Shown here one piece after another: positions 1 through 9,215 of a stretch of DNA of 64,000 bases (within the stretch, counting starts at the first letter, position 1; every line of letters begins with the position of its first letter). Made by a program: the position numbers and the translations under genes. The stretch is from Flagellimonas onchidii (lineage in GTDB: Bacteria; Bacteroidota; Bacteroidia; Flavobacteriales; Flavobacteriaceae), in contig NZ_SRXX01000003.1 in the NCBI RefSeq assembly GCF_004804315.1, forward strand, positions 248,001 through 312,000. The letters are read 5' to 3'. The notes below the pieces were generated by a model. That model had not been told where the DNA came from and made no database searches. It saw only the letters and a program-made list of their open reading frames with translations.

Positions 1-902
1 TGAATAATTTAGGATTTGGAACTGCCAAAGAATCTCCATGGAGAGCAGGAGCCAATGAAAACAGCATTTTTAAAACTACTCATGACCTTACCATAGGCGG
101 AAAGACTTTACCTGCAGGAAAATACGGTTTGCATATGATTGTCAATGAAAACAATACGGCAACGGTGATTTTCTCAAAAAATCACGATGCATGGGGGAGT
201 TATTTTTACAAACCTGAAGAAGACGTCCTTCGTGTAGATGTTGAAACAAAGGAAATTCCACATGTGGAACAACTTACTTTCAATTTTGAAAATGTTGATG
301 CAACATCGGCCATTGCTACTTTGAATTGGGAGAAAAAACAAATTCCGTTCAAAATAGAAACTGATGTTACCGAAAATATCCTTGTCGAAATCAGACAACA
401 ATTACAGACTACACCTGGTTTTAGTAGACAAAGTTGGGAGCAAGCCGCAAATTTTGCTTTAAATAATGAAGGTGATTTGGATGAAGCCCTGGCATGGGTT
501 GATGCTGCAATTGCGGGACAATTTTTCAGCCAGAAAACCTTCAATAACTTAAGTATCAAATCACAAATTTTGGCGAAGCAAGGCAAAACAGCAGAGGCGG
601 AAGCTTTAATGGAAGAAGCATTGCCTCTGGGAACTGTTTTCCAAGTGCACGGATATGGTAGACAACTCATAGGACAAGGCAAGAATAATGAGGCTTTGGA
701 AATCTTCAAATGGAATGCCAAAAACCATAAGGGTACTTGGCCTGTACATTATGGTTTGGCTAGAGGTTATTCCGCTTTGGGCGATAATAAGTCGACCGTT
801 AAGCACCTAAAACTAGCTATGGAAAATGCTCCTGCACAAGTAAATAAAGATAGGGTAGCGGCTAATTTGGCCAAAGCCGAAAAAGGAGAGGGAATCAATT
901 AA
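1..902 (+). CDS. DUF2911 domain protein with C-terminal TPR-like repeats (5' end outside window)
   Basis: The reading frame is open from base 3, so the gene begins before the window and the start is missing; 299 residues are visible. The first ~115 match the DUF2911 pattern seen in many Bacteroidota (SPWRAGANE, LPAGKYGLH, NHDAWGSYFY, then VEQLTF), a beta-rich, probably exported domain of unknown function. The last ~150 residues are alpha-helical with TPR-like spacing (EALAWVDAAI, AEAEALMEEAL, EALEIFKWNAKNH, YGLARGYSALGD). The family is usually annotated only as DUF2911, and no catalytic motif is evident. A strong hairpin terminator follows the stop. The domain assignment is from recognition; the role is unknown. 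Confidence 0.85.
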   Translation, partial: NNLGFGTAKESPWRAGANENSIFKTTHDLTIGGKTLPAGKYGLHMIVNENNTATVIFSKNHDAWGSYFYKPEEDVLRVDVETKEIPHVEQLTFNFENVDATSAIATLNWEKKQIPFKIETDVTENILVEIRQQLQTTPGFSRQSWEQAANFALNNEGDLDEALAWVDAAIAGQFFSQKTFNNLSIKSQILAKQGKTAEAEALMEEALPLGTVFQVHGYGRQLIGQGKNNEALEIFKWNAKNHKGTWPVHYGLARGYSALGDNKSTVKHLKLAMENAPAQVNKDRVAANLAKAEKGEGIN

Positions 903-924
903 CCAATACTACAACCGCAATTTT

Positions 925-951
925 AAAAGCCCAACTTTAGTTGGGCTTTTT
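925..951 (+). terminator. Rho-independent terminator after the DUF2911 gene
   Basis: An 11-bp perfect inverted repeat (AAAAGCCCAAC / GTTGGGCTTTT) with a 4-nt loop ends in a T run. It lies 22 nt after the DUF2911 stop and just before the stop of the convergent recG. Its A-rich left arm would also let it work on the minus strand. Confidence 0.85.
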
Positions 952-965
952 ATTACGAATTGATA

Positions 966-3071
966 CTAACTGATATAGTTCCAGATATTCGATTGTTGCA
1001 TTATTTTGGAATAAGCTAACAAAATTGATTTATTTTCCTCTTTTTCCAATCTGGGGTCATCCTTAAACAGTTGCAGGGCATAAAACCTTGCGGATTTTAG
1101 TATTTGATTGTCCTTGACAATATCAGCAATCTTTAGATTCAGCATTCCACTTTGCTGTGTTCCCATTAAATCTCCAGGTCCACGAAGTTTTAAATCGACT
1201 TCCGCAATTTCAAAACCATCATTGGTTCTGACCATGGTTTGCAACCGTGTTTTGGCATCTTCAGATAGTTTGGAACCCGTCATTAAAATACAAAAGCTTT
1301 GCTCGGCACCACGACCAACACGACCCCTTAACTGATGTAATTGTGAAAGACCGAATCGCTCGGCACTTTCAATAATCATTACCGAGGCATTGGGCACATT
1401 AACCCCAACTTCAATAACCGTTGTTGCAACCATAATTTGTGTTTCACCCTTTACAAAACGCTCCATCTCATAATCTTTGTCAGCAGGTTTCATTTTGCCA
1501 TGAACAATTGAGATTTGGTAGTCTGGCATCGGAAAATCACGAACTATGCTTTCATAGCCGTCCATCAAATCTTTATAGTCCAAAGCTTCAGATTCTTTGA
1601 TCAATGGATAAACAATATAGATTTGTCTTCCCTTTTTGATTTCATCTTTGATGAACTGAAAAACCTTTAACCTGTTATTGTCAAACCGGTGCACTGTTTT
1701 AATTGGTTTTCTCCCCGGTGGCAGCTCATCAATTACTGAAATGTCCAAATCCCCATACAAGCTCATGGCCAAAGTTCTAGGTATGGGAGTGGCGGTCATC
1801 ACCAAAATATGTGGTGGAACATCATTCTTATGCCAAAGTTTGGAGCGTTGAGCGACCCCAAAGCGATGTTGTTCATCAATAATCGCTAATCCAAGATTTT
1901 TGAATTGCACTTTATCCTCTAGAACCGCGTGGGTGCCTACCAAAATATTCAGATTCCCATTTTCCAATTGGTTGTGCAACAAGGTTCGTTCCGATTTTTT
2001 TGTGGAGCCCGTCAACAAAGCAATTTTCATATCCATTTTGCCCAGCAATTCCTTAAGGCCATTGTAGTGCTGTTGGGCCAATATCTCGGTTGGTGCCATT
2101 AAGCAGCCCTGAAACCCGTTGTCTATGGCCAGAAGCATGCACATCAATGCAACTATGGTCTTTCCAGAACCCACATCACCTTGAAGCAAACGGTTCATTT
2201 GGGCATTACTGCCCATATCTTTTCGGATTTCTTTGATAACCCTTTTTTGGGCATTGGTCAAATCAAATGGAAGATGCTCATTGAAAAATGAATTAAAGTT
2301 GGTGCCCACTTCATCAAATTTGAGCCCTTTGATTTTCTGCTTTCGCAGGATTTTTTTGGAAATCAATTGTAGTTGGACAAAGAATAATTCTTCAAACTTT
2401 AATCGAAATTGGGCTTTCGCCAATAAATCTTGATTCTTGGGAAAATGAATATTAAAAAGCGCATCACTTTTTGAGACAAGTCTTAACTCATCCATAATGG
2501 ATAAAGAAAGGGACTCTGGAAATTGTCCTTTGCATTCCAAAAAAAGCTGTTGCACCATTTTGCTGATGACACGATTTGTAATACCCTTGGCACTCAGTTT
2601 TTCTGTGGAGGGATAAATAGGCTGCATGGCAATTTTTAACCCTTGCTGGTGTTCCGATAACAATTCCATTTCTGGATGGGGCATGGAAAACGTGCTTCCA
2701 TAGCGTGCCGTTCTTCCAAAAACAACATAGGGTTCATTCAACTTTAGATTTTCACGAATCCATTTATGACCACGAAACCATACGAGTTCCATCTGCCCTG
2801 TTTCATCCATAAAAGTGGCGACCAAACGCTTCCCTCTTTTTTGCTCAACCGTTTTGATATGAATGATTTTTCCAACGACTTGAACATCGGCCCCACTGGG
2901 CTGCAGTTGATTGATTTTGTAGTATTGGGTTTTGTCCAAATAACGGTTAGGAAACAGGTGCAATAAATCCCGATAGGTCTCAATGCCCAATTCAGTGCGA
3001 AGGGTTTCTGCCCGATTGGGACCGACACCTTTTAAATAGGGGATGGGAGTTTGCAGAAAATTGGGATTCAT
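966..3071 (-). CDS. recG: ATP-dependent DNA helicase RecG
   Basis: RecG remodels stalled replication forks and Holliday junctions. The 701-residue protein has the usual order: an N-terminal wedge/OB domain (YLKGVGPNRAETL near the start; VVGKI..., FMDETGQMELVWF), then two helicase lobes. Walker A is GDVGSGKT near residue 300, the Walker B variant is DEQHRFG near 400, followed by TATPIPRTLA and the C-terminal QLRGRVGRG motif. An in-frame extension of 15 residues exists upstream, but ATG at 3069-3071 gives the family-typical start (MNPNFLQTPIPYLKG) and leaves 46 bp to the divergent peptidase gene. Length is normal and no defect is seen. Confidence 0.97.
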   Translation of the reverse strand: MNPNFLQTPIPYLKGVGPNRAETLRTELGIETYRDLLHLFPNRYLDKTQYYKINQLQPSGADVQVVGKIIHIKTVEQKRGKRLVATFMDETGQMELVWFRGHKWIRENLKLNEPYVVFGRTARYGSTFSMPHPEMELLSEHQQGLKIAMQPIYPSTEKLSAKGITNRVISKMVQQLFLECKGQFPESLSLSIMDELRLVSKSDALFNIHFPKNQDLLAKAQFRLKFEELFFVQLQLISKKILRKQKIKGLKFDEVGTNFNSFFNEHLPFDLTNAQKRVIKEIRKDMGSNAQMNRLLQGDVGSGKTIVALMCMLLAIDNGFQGCLMAPTEILAQQHYNGLKELLGKMDMKIALLTGSTKKSERTLLHNQLENGNLNILVGTHAVLEDKVQFKNLGLAIIDEQHRFGVAQRSKLWHKNDVPPHILVMTATPIPRTLAMSLYGDLDISVIDELPPGRKPIKTVHRFDNNRLKVFQFIKDEIKKGRQIYIVYPLIKESEALDYKDLMDGYESIVRDFPMPDYQISIVHGKMKPADKDYEMERFVKGETQIMVATTVIEVGVNVPNASVMIIESAERFGLSQLHQLRGRVGRGAEQSFCILMTGSKLSEDAKTRLQTMVRTNDGFEIAEVDLKLRGPGDLMGTQQSGMLNLKIADIVKDNQILKSARFYALQLFKDDPRLEKEENKSILLAYSKIMQQSNIWNYIS

Positions 3072-3117
3072 CGAACTAAAATATGTAATTTGGAAGGACT
3101 TTTGATATATCCCCAAT

Positions 3118-5244
3118 ATGAAGCTTAGCCTCGTACTTGTTTTTTTTCTTTTTGCACAGCTCTTAGAAGCTCAGGTTCAGGATAAAGTAGATTTCATAAA
3201 AGGTGATGTGTATATTGAACCAAACCCTGAGGAAAAAGAAATTATTGGAACTGTCCAATACGAATTTAATGTTTTAAAGGATGTAGATTCTGTTTTTTTG
3301 GATGCCAAGAACATGGAATTTTCCAATGTCCTGCTTGATTCTAAAAAAGTAAAATTTACAAATAGTGGAGAAAACCTTGTTATAAAACGAAAGTTCAAAA
3401 AAGGTAAAAAGCATTTGCTATTTCTTGATTATAAAACCACTCCTAAACAGACAGTTTATTTTATAGAGAACACTGAATGGAGTGGAAGTGACCTTGGTGC
3501 TTTGGCTTCAACTCCGCTCAGCCAATCTAACTCATATCAAATTTGGACCCAGGGTCAAGGCAAATATACCAGTCATTGGCTACCCAGTTTTGATGATATG
3601 ACCGAAAAAGTGGTGTTTGATTTGTCGATTTCATTTAACAAAGGATACCAAGTATTTGCCAATGGAATTCTAATAAAAAAGAAAGAGTATAATAACCATA
3701 CTCTTTGGAAGTTTGATATGCAAAAATCTATGAGCAGTTATTTGTTAGCGTTTGCCATAGGAGATTTTAAAAAGAAAACTATCAAATCCAAATCGGGTAT
3801 TCCTATTGAGTTGTACTATGAACCTAAGGACAGTTTGAAAGTTGAACCTACTTATCGGTATACCAAAAAGATTTTTGATTTTCTGGAAAGTGAAATTGGG
3901 GTGACTTACCCTTGGCAGAATTATAAACAAATCCCGGTGCAGGATTTTCTATATGCCGGAATGGAAAATACCGGTGCAACCATTTTCTCCAACACCTTTG
4001 TGGTAGACTCCACAGCTTTTATGGACAAAAATTTTGTGAATGTCAATGCGCATGAATTAGCACACCAATGGTTTGGCAACCTAGTGACTGAACAGAGTGG
4101 GGAACACCATTGGCTGCACGAAGGTTTTGCCACTTATTATGCCTATTTGGCCGAAAAAGAAATTTTTGGCGAGGATTATTTTTATTGGAGACTTTTGGAA
4201 ACAGCGCAAGCGCTGAACAATTTTTCTGGAGAAGGAAACGGAGAAGCGCTTACAGATCCCAAAGCAGGCAGCCTAACCTTTTATGAAAAAGGAGCTTGGG
4301 CACTTGTTATGCTAAAGGAAAGAGTAGGGGAAGCTAATTTTAGACAAGGAATTGAAAATCACCTATCAAAATATGCCTATAAGAACGTGACCATTCGGGA
4401 TTTTATGTGGGAAATGGAAAAGGCATCCGGAATGAAACTTAGCGATTTTGAGGAATCGTGGTTGCAAGAATCGGAATTTCCACTCGAAAAAGCTAAAGCA
4501 TTTTTGATTAGCCATAATCCATCTATCAAAACATATTTTGAAATAAAGGATGGTATTGGAGACATGACGACTTTTGCGGAGGCCCTATTAACAGAGCAAT
4601 GGGCTATGTTGACATCCGATAAATTAAAATATCAATTGCTTTTGGACTATGTAAATGACCTGTCACCGGAGTTCATAATGAAGGTTTTGAATCAAGAAAA
4701 TCTGAAGGTTAGACAGGCTATAGCTTTTGCTTTAAGAAAAGTACCCACGATTATTAAAAAAGACTTTGAAAGCTTATTAAAGGATAAAAGCTATAAAACT
4801 GTGGAGTCCGCGTTGTACCAATTGTGGACTGATTTCCCAGAGCGTAGAAATCTGTACTTGGATGAAACTTCAAAAATTATAGGGCTCCCCGATAGGAATG
4901 TAAGATTATTATGGTTGACGCTTGCGTTGGCAACTCCAGACTATAAAATGGATTTAAAGCCGAAGTATTATGAGGAATTAAGTGGGTATACGGGTTCTGA
5001 ACATCATTTTGAGGTAAGATTATTGGCATTCCAATATTTAAAAAGCCTTGGTGCTTTTAATGACGCTACGATAAAAAATTTAATTCAAGCGTGTGACCAC
5101 CATGTTTGGCACTTTAAGAAATCTTGCCGAAAATTGCTAAAGGATTTCTTGAAAACAGAAGCAAATAAAGAAAGGTTAAAGGGCATATACCCAACACTAA
5201 GTCTTGAACAACAAAAATACATTGATAAAACTTTGGGTAAATGA
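3118..5244 (+). CDS. M1 family zinc aminopeptidase (exported)
   Basis: 708 residues with a signal peptide (about 1-19, MKLSLVLVFFLFAQLLEAQ). The substrate-recognition motif GMEN is at 281-284, the zinc site HELAH at 312-316 and the third ligand Glu at 335 (HEGFA), so the active site is complete. It should remove N-terminal amino acids from peptides in the periplasm or outside the cell. The C-terminal ~250 residues are helical and HEAT-like, as in many M1 enzymes. The stop overlaps the start of the patatin gene (ATGA-type), implying translational coupling. It makes a useful contrast to the inactive M1-like protein at 24-27 kb. The family call is secure; the substrate is unknown. Confidence 0.95.
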   Translation: MKLSLVLVFFLFAQLLEAQVQDKVDFIKGDVYIEPNPEEKEIIGTVQYEFNVLKDVDSVFLDAKNMEFSNVLLDSKKVKFTNSGENLVIKRKFKKGKKHLLFLDYKTTPKQTVYFIENTEWSGSDLGALASTPLSQSNSYQIWTQGQGKYTSHWLPSFDDMTEKVVFDLSISFNKGYQVFANGILIKKKEYNNHTLWKFDMQKSMSSYLLAFAIGDFKKKTIKSKSGIPIELYYEPKDSLKVEPTYRYTKKIFDFLESEIGVTYPWQNYKQIPVQDFLYAGMENTGATIFSNTFVVDSTAFMDKNFVNVNAHELAHQWFGNLVTEQSGEHHWLHEGFATYYAYLAEKEIFGEDYFYWRLLETAQALNNFSGEGNGEALTDPKAGSLTFYEKGAWALVMLKERVGEANFRQGIENHLSKYAYKNVTIRDFMWEMEKASGMKLSDFEESWLQESEFPLEKAKAFLISHNPSIKTYFEIKDGIGDMTTFAEALLTEQWAMLTSDKLKYQLLLDYVNDLSPEFIMKVLNQENLKVRQAIAFALRKVPTIIKKDFESLLKDKSYKTVESALYQLWTDFPERRNLYLDETSKIIGLPDRNVRLLWLTLALATPDYKMDLKPKYYEELSGYTGSEHHFEVRLLAFQYLKSLGAFNDATIKNLIQACDHHVWHFKKSCRKLLKDFLKTEANKERLKGIYPTLSLEQQKYIDKTLGK

Positions 5245-6155
5245 GGGCATTGGTAATTTCTGGTGGTGGTAGCAAAGGTGCTTTTGCAGGTGGAGTGGCA
5301 CAATTCCTGATTCAAGAAGCCCAGCACAAGTATGATTTGTTTGTAGGCACGTCTACGGGTAGTTTGCTCATTTCGCATTTGGCTTTGAACAAATTGGACA
5401 AGATCAAGGAAATTTACTCATCGGTCAACCAAGATAGTATTTTTAGCAATAGTCCTTTTTTAATAAGAAAGAAACACGGAGTTGAGATTATCACCATAAA
5501 CCATTGGAATGTGGTCAAAAACTTCATCAGGGGAAAGAAGACTTTTGGGGAAAGCGAAAACCTACGAAAATTAATTCGGGAGTCCATAACGCCTGAAGAG
5601 TTCAACGAGCTAAAACAAGGTCCGACCGAATTGGTGGTGACTGTTTCCAACCTATCCTTAAATCAAGTGGAATATAAGTCTATCAAAGATTGTACTTACG
5701 ACGAATATTGCGATTGGATATGGATTTCATCAAACTATGCACCTTTCATGAGTTTGGTTAGGCGCAATGGTTGTGAATATGCAGACGGCGGATTGGGAAG
5801 TTTAGTACCCATTGAGGAGGCTGTAAGGCGTGGAGCGACCGAAGTTGATGTTATTGTGCTGCATACTGAGGTAAGCCATCTAAATCGAATGCCTGCGAGG
5901 AATCCGTTTGAACTAATTACCACAATTTTCAGTTTTGTGCTGGATCGTATTGAAAACCAGAATGTACGGATAGGAAAATTAGTGGCGAACCAAAAAGATG
6001 CCATCATCAACTTTTATTACACGCCTACTATTCTAACGACCAATTCGTTGATTTTTGACAAAGAACGAATGACCCTTTGGTGGAAAAGAGGATATCTATA
6101 CGCTAAGAATAAAAATGATGAAACGAGCCCCATTGACCCCAACCATATGGAATAG
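5241..6155 (+). CDS. Patatin-like phospholipase
   Basis: 304 residues, cytosolic by sequence (no signal peptide). The oxyanion-hole motif GGGSKG is at 8-13, the nucleophile elbow GTSTG has Ser38, and the catalytic Asp is in ADGG (Asp182). This is the complete Ser-Asp dyad of bacterial patatins, which hydrolyse acyl chains from lipids. The start ATG overlaps the stop of the upstream M1 peptidase by 4 nt, so the two are probably co-translated. The physiological lipid substrate cannot be read from the sequence. Confidence 0.94.
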   Translation: MRALVISGGGSKGAFAGGVAQFLIQEAQHKYDLFVGTSTGSLLISHLALNKLDKIKEIYSSVNQDSIFSNSPFLIRKKHGVEIITINHWNVVKNFIRGKKTFGESENLRKLIRESITPEEFNELKQGPTELVVTVSNLSLNQVEYKSIKDCTYDEYCDWIWISSNYAPFMSLVRRNGCEYADGGLGSLVPIEEAVRRGATEVDVIVLHTEVSHLNRMPARNPFELITTIFSFVLDRIENQNVRIGKLVANQKDAIINFYYTPTILTTNSLIFDKERMTLWWKRGYLYAKNKNDETSPIDPNHME

Positions 6156-6165
6156 GGGTGTAAAA

Positions 6166-6684
6166 CTACCAGAGTTCGCTGACCTCTTTCTTAATGAAAG
6201 CCAAAGCGGTTGATGACGGAGATTGCTTTTCCAAAGTTTTATTTAGAATGTCTTCCCGAAGTTTATCTGGCGAATCAGTTTCGCTCATTCCGGCAGAACG
6301 AATAATCTGGATAGTTGCATTTTTGGCAGCCTTGATGATGTTCCAGCATTCATCCGACATATAAATTTGTTGGGAAAGGTTGTGTTCAAATTCGGTTTCA
6401 ATCTGTTTAATGAGCAAATTTTCGTAGTCACTTTTGTTTTTTCCCTTTGGCGCTACGCGAACAACCAAGCTGTTAATGGAGATTCTTTCTAGAAACAGTA
6501 CCATTCGTTCATAAGCTTGTAAGCGAACAGGCAGCGTGTCTTTTTGCGAATCCTTGTGTAATAAAAAACGTCTGCGCCCATCTTCGTTTCTGGTATGTAA
6601 CCTAAAGAAATAAAAAGCGACTGCTCCAGTAACTACAGCAGGAAGTAAATAAGCAAAAAGTTGAAAGATTTGATCTCCGGTCAT
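6166..6684 (-). CDS. Conserved hypothetical membrane-anchored protein
   Basis: 172 residues with one N-terminal membrane segment (about residues 8-28, LFAYLLPAVVTGAVAFYFFRL) and a charged, mostly helical cytoplasmic tail (LPVRLQAYERMVLFLERI, then EFEHNLSQQIYMSDECWNIIKAAKNATIQII). I recognise this general shape from flavobacterial genomes but no named family or catalytic motif. It is convergent with the patatin gene, 10 bp apart, and 75 bp downstream of GH92 on the same strand. Function unknown. Confidence 0.8.
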   Translation of the reverse strand: MTGDQIFQLFAYLLPAVVTGAVAFYFFRLHTRNEDGRRRFLLHKDSQKDTLPVRLQAYERMVLFLERISINSLVVRVAPKGKNKSDYENLLIKQIETEFEHNLSQQIYMSDECWNIIKAAKNATIQIIRSAGMSETDSPDKLREDILNKTLEKQSPSSTALAFIKKEVSELW

Positions 6685-6759
6685 GGGATAGTTAGTTTTT
6701 GGATTTTATAGAACTACAACGGACGAAAAGAACAAAAAGTATTCTCCACTCGAACTTGC

Positions 6760-9033
6760 TTATTTTTTAGGTTGATTGCCCATGTTTATTGTCAAGATGC
6801 TTCCGTTCACAATATCCTCATGGGTAAAGAAAAGGTCATCAAGACTCTTATTGTTGATTGAAGCCGATTGCACATACATATTATCAGGTGAATTATTCTC
6901 AACAATTATACTAAAGGTTTTTCCGTTTTCCAGCGGAATTTCAATTTTGTCAAAAATGGGTCTACTGATTACATATTCGGGCTTGCCCGGTGCAACTTGA
7001 TAAAATCCAATGGCATTGAGTATATACCATGCTGACATTTGGCCACAATCTTCGTTTCCTATTATTCCATCAGGTTCATTGGTGTAGAATTCCTTTAAAA
7101 TTTGATCGACCAACTCCTGGGTTTTCCATGCTTGACCTGCATAGGTATACATATGGGTTATATGATGACTAGGTTCGTTACCATGGGCATATTGGCCTAT
7201 AAGTCCTGTAATATCTCCGCTTGCGTTGTCTCCTTCAATCACTGAAGAGGTGGTGAAAAGGCTGTCCAATTTAACTGCGAACTGATCATAACCACCATAC
7301 AGTTCGGCAAAACCGTCAATGTCATGGGGAACAAACCAGTTCCATTGCCAAGCGTTACCTTCGATGTAATCGGAATGCTCATGGTCTGAGTACCTTGGAT
7401 TAAAAGGTTCTCTCCATGTTCCATCCGCATTTTTTCCTCTCATGAATCCGGTTGATGTATCAAAATATTGCTGATAGTTTAAGGCTCTACGCTGAAACTT
7501 TTCGGCAATGGAATCATTATTGGCAAAAGCTGCAATTTGAGCGATGCACCAATCATAATAAGCGTTTTCTAAACCGTAAGAAATGGAGCCTGTAATTTTA
7601 TCCGAAGGAATATGAAGGCCTTCGTTAATGTATTTGTTGTGTTCGGTCATGACTCTTTTTTTCCGGGGTTCATCTTTATCGGATATTAATTCTGGAATGT
7701 ATGAAGCACTGGTGACTGATGCTCTCAAAGCTAATTTTTGGTCAATACCGGGCAGTTTCTTGGAAAGGGCATCGGCGATATTAGCTACTGCCGGATAACC
7801 CACCATGGTACCTGTATAATTTGAGGCAAGTGGCCATTTTGGCAATAAGCCGCCCTGCTCATATTTTGACAATAGGTTGTTGACATATGCAACGGATTTG
7901 GGTTCGTCTATAATCACCATTAGTGGGTGAAGAGCCCTAAATGTGTCCCAAAGCGAATACACCGTATAATTCTCTTCACCTTTTTTGGCGTGGTGTGTTT
8001 TTTTATCAATACCTCTGTACCTGCCATCAACGTCCTGATATAGCATTGGTGCTATCATAGTATGGTATAAGGCGGTATAAAAAGTAGTAAGTGTTTCTTT
8101 GTTCTTTGTCTCAACTTTTATGCGACTTAATTCTTTTCTCCATTTATTCTTGGCATCTGACACTACTGAATCAAAATTCCAATCAGGTATTTCGGCATTC
8201 AAGTTTTTTTCAGCCCCTTTTGCATCCACCGCAGAAATCCCAACTTTGAGCAGGAGTGGTTCGGTGTTTTTGAGTGAATCGAAACTAAGAATGCTATGTA
8301 TGTTAACCCCTTGATATGGGTTCGCATTTGCACCAGTTACTACACTATCAACTACTACGCTATTCACAGTAAAAGGACTTGAGAATTTTGCATAGAAGTA
8401 TACTTTATGATCGTATGCCCATCCGCGGGAATGTTTAAACCCTTTTAAAGTGCTATCATTTACAATTTCTAGTTCGTTATACAGATTATTATGACCCCAG
8501 GTCTGTTGTAATATATGTCCTAGATCAAATAGAATTCTTTTCTCGGAGGTTGAGCCGTAACTATAACGATGCATACCAGCTCTTTCAGTTGCGGTCAATT
8601 CAGCTTCAACATTATAATTGTCGAATTTGACGGTGTAAAGTCCCACTTCTGCTTGCTCATTTGATTTGTTAAAACGGGCAATGGGTTTTTCATTTTTGTC
8701 TTCAGTGAAGGGAAGTACTAAAACATCTCCCATATCACCGATACCCGTTCCGCTTAAATGTGTATGCGAGAAACCATGAATGGTACTGTCACTATAATGG
8801 TACCCGCTTGAAGCATCCCAGCCATTTAAACGCGTGTCAGGGCTGAGTTGCACCATTCCATGAGGTAAAACTGCTCCGGGGAAGGTGTGTCCATGAAATC
8901 CGGTGCCAATAAACGGATCTACGTAAGCTATAGGGTCTATTTGTGTCGGACTCTTTTTGTTTTCTTGAGAGCAGGAAAGGATAAATAAAGCTATAGCACC
9001 AATGAAGAGGAATCTTTTGCGGAAAACGATCAT
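6760..9033 (-). CDS. GH92 family alpha-mannosidase-type glycosidase (lipoprotein)
   Basis: 757 residues beginning with a lipoprotein signal (lipobox ILSC, Cys21), so probably a surface or periplasmic lipoprotein. GH92 hallmarks are present: VDPFIGTG, HTFPGAVLPHGMVQLSPDT, GFSHTHLSGTG with GDM, SLWDTFRALHPL, EGNAWQWNWFVPHD and GNEPSHH. Known members are calcium-dependent exo-alpha-mannosidases acting on N-glycan or mannan chains; the Glu of EGNAWQ and the HxxP/GNEPSHH region correspond to active-site parts. No SusC/SusD pair or other glycosidase is adjacent, so it is not in an obvious polysaccharide utilisation locus. Linkage specificity cannot be inferred. Confidence 0.95.
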   Translation of the reverse strand: MIVFRKRFLFIGAIALFILSCSQENKKSPTQIDPIAYVDPFIGTGFHGHTFPGAVLPHGMVQLSPDTRLNGWDASSGYHYSDSTIHGFSHTHLSGTGIGDMGDVLVLPFTEDKNEKPIARFNKSNEQAEVGLYTVKFDNYNVEAELTATERAGMHRYSYGSTSEKRILFDLGHILQQTWGHNNLYNELEIVNDSTLKGFKHSRGWAYDHKVYFYAKFSSPFTVNSVVVDSVVTGANANPYQGVNIHSILSFDSLKNTEPLLLKVGISAVDAKGAEKNLNAEIPDWNFDSVVSDAKNKWRKELSRIKVETKNKETLTTFYTALYHTMIAPMLYQDVDGRYRGIDKKTHHAKKGEENYTVYSLWDTFRALHPLMVIIDEPKSVAYVNNLLSKYEQGGLLPKWPLASNYTGTMVGYPAVANIADALSKKLPGIDQKLALRASVTSASYIPELISDKDEPRKKRVMTEHNKYINEGLHIPSDKITGSISYGLENAYYDWCIAQIAAFANNDSIAEKFQRRALNYQQYFDTSTGFMRGKNADGTWREPFNPRYSDHEHSDYIEGNAWQWNWFVPHDIDGFAELYGGYDQFAVKLDSLFTTSSVIEGDNASGDITGLIGQYAHGNEPSHHITHMYTYAGQAWKTQELVDQILKEFYTNEPDGIIGNEDCGQMSAWYILNAIGFYQVAPGKPEYVISRPIFDKIEIPLENGKTFSIIVENNSPDNMYVQSASINNKSLDDLFFTHEDIVNGSILTINMGNQPKK

Positions 9034-9145
9034 GGAAAAGTTGATTTGCTAATTAAGAAATCAAGATAAGGTAATCGATTTCTTTTTTATAGTTAAATCG
9101 ACCAATAACCGCAGCGCAACAACCAATACATTTTATTACAAGCAT

Positions 9146-9198
9146 AAGGCCATTGGGTTAAAAACCTAAAAAAAGAGAATCAATCCAACAATGGCCTT
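9146..9198. repeat. 10-bp inverted repeat between the OmpA-like and GH92 genes
   Basis: AAGGCCATTG at 9146-9155 is exactly mirrored by CAATGGCCTT at 9189-9198 with a 33-nt loop. It lies downstream of the minus-strand OmpA-like stop and upstream of GH92. No T run follows the stem, so it is not a textbook terminator; the T-rich stretch is inside the loop. It could be a 3' stabilising stem or a mobile-repeat remnant. Confidence 0.5.
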
Positions 9199-9215
9199 AA
9201 GGTACTATCTGTTAA

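Noticed and set aside
174..5378. Several open frames of 60-170 codons antisense to the DUF2911, recG and M1 genes
   Set aside because: They lie entirely inside well-supported genes on the other strand and show no protein family pattern; they are by-products of codon bias.
6760..9033. A polysaccharide utilisation locus around GH92
   Set aside because: No SusC/SusD pair, other glycosidase or sensor is adjacent; GH92 appears alone.
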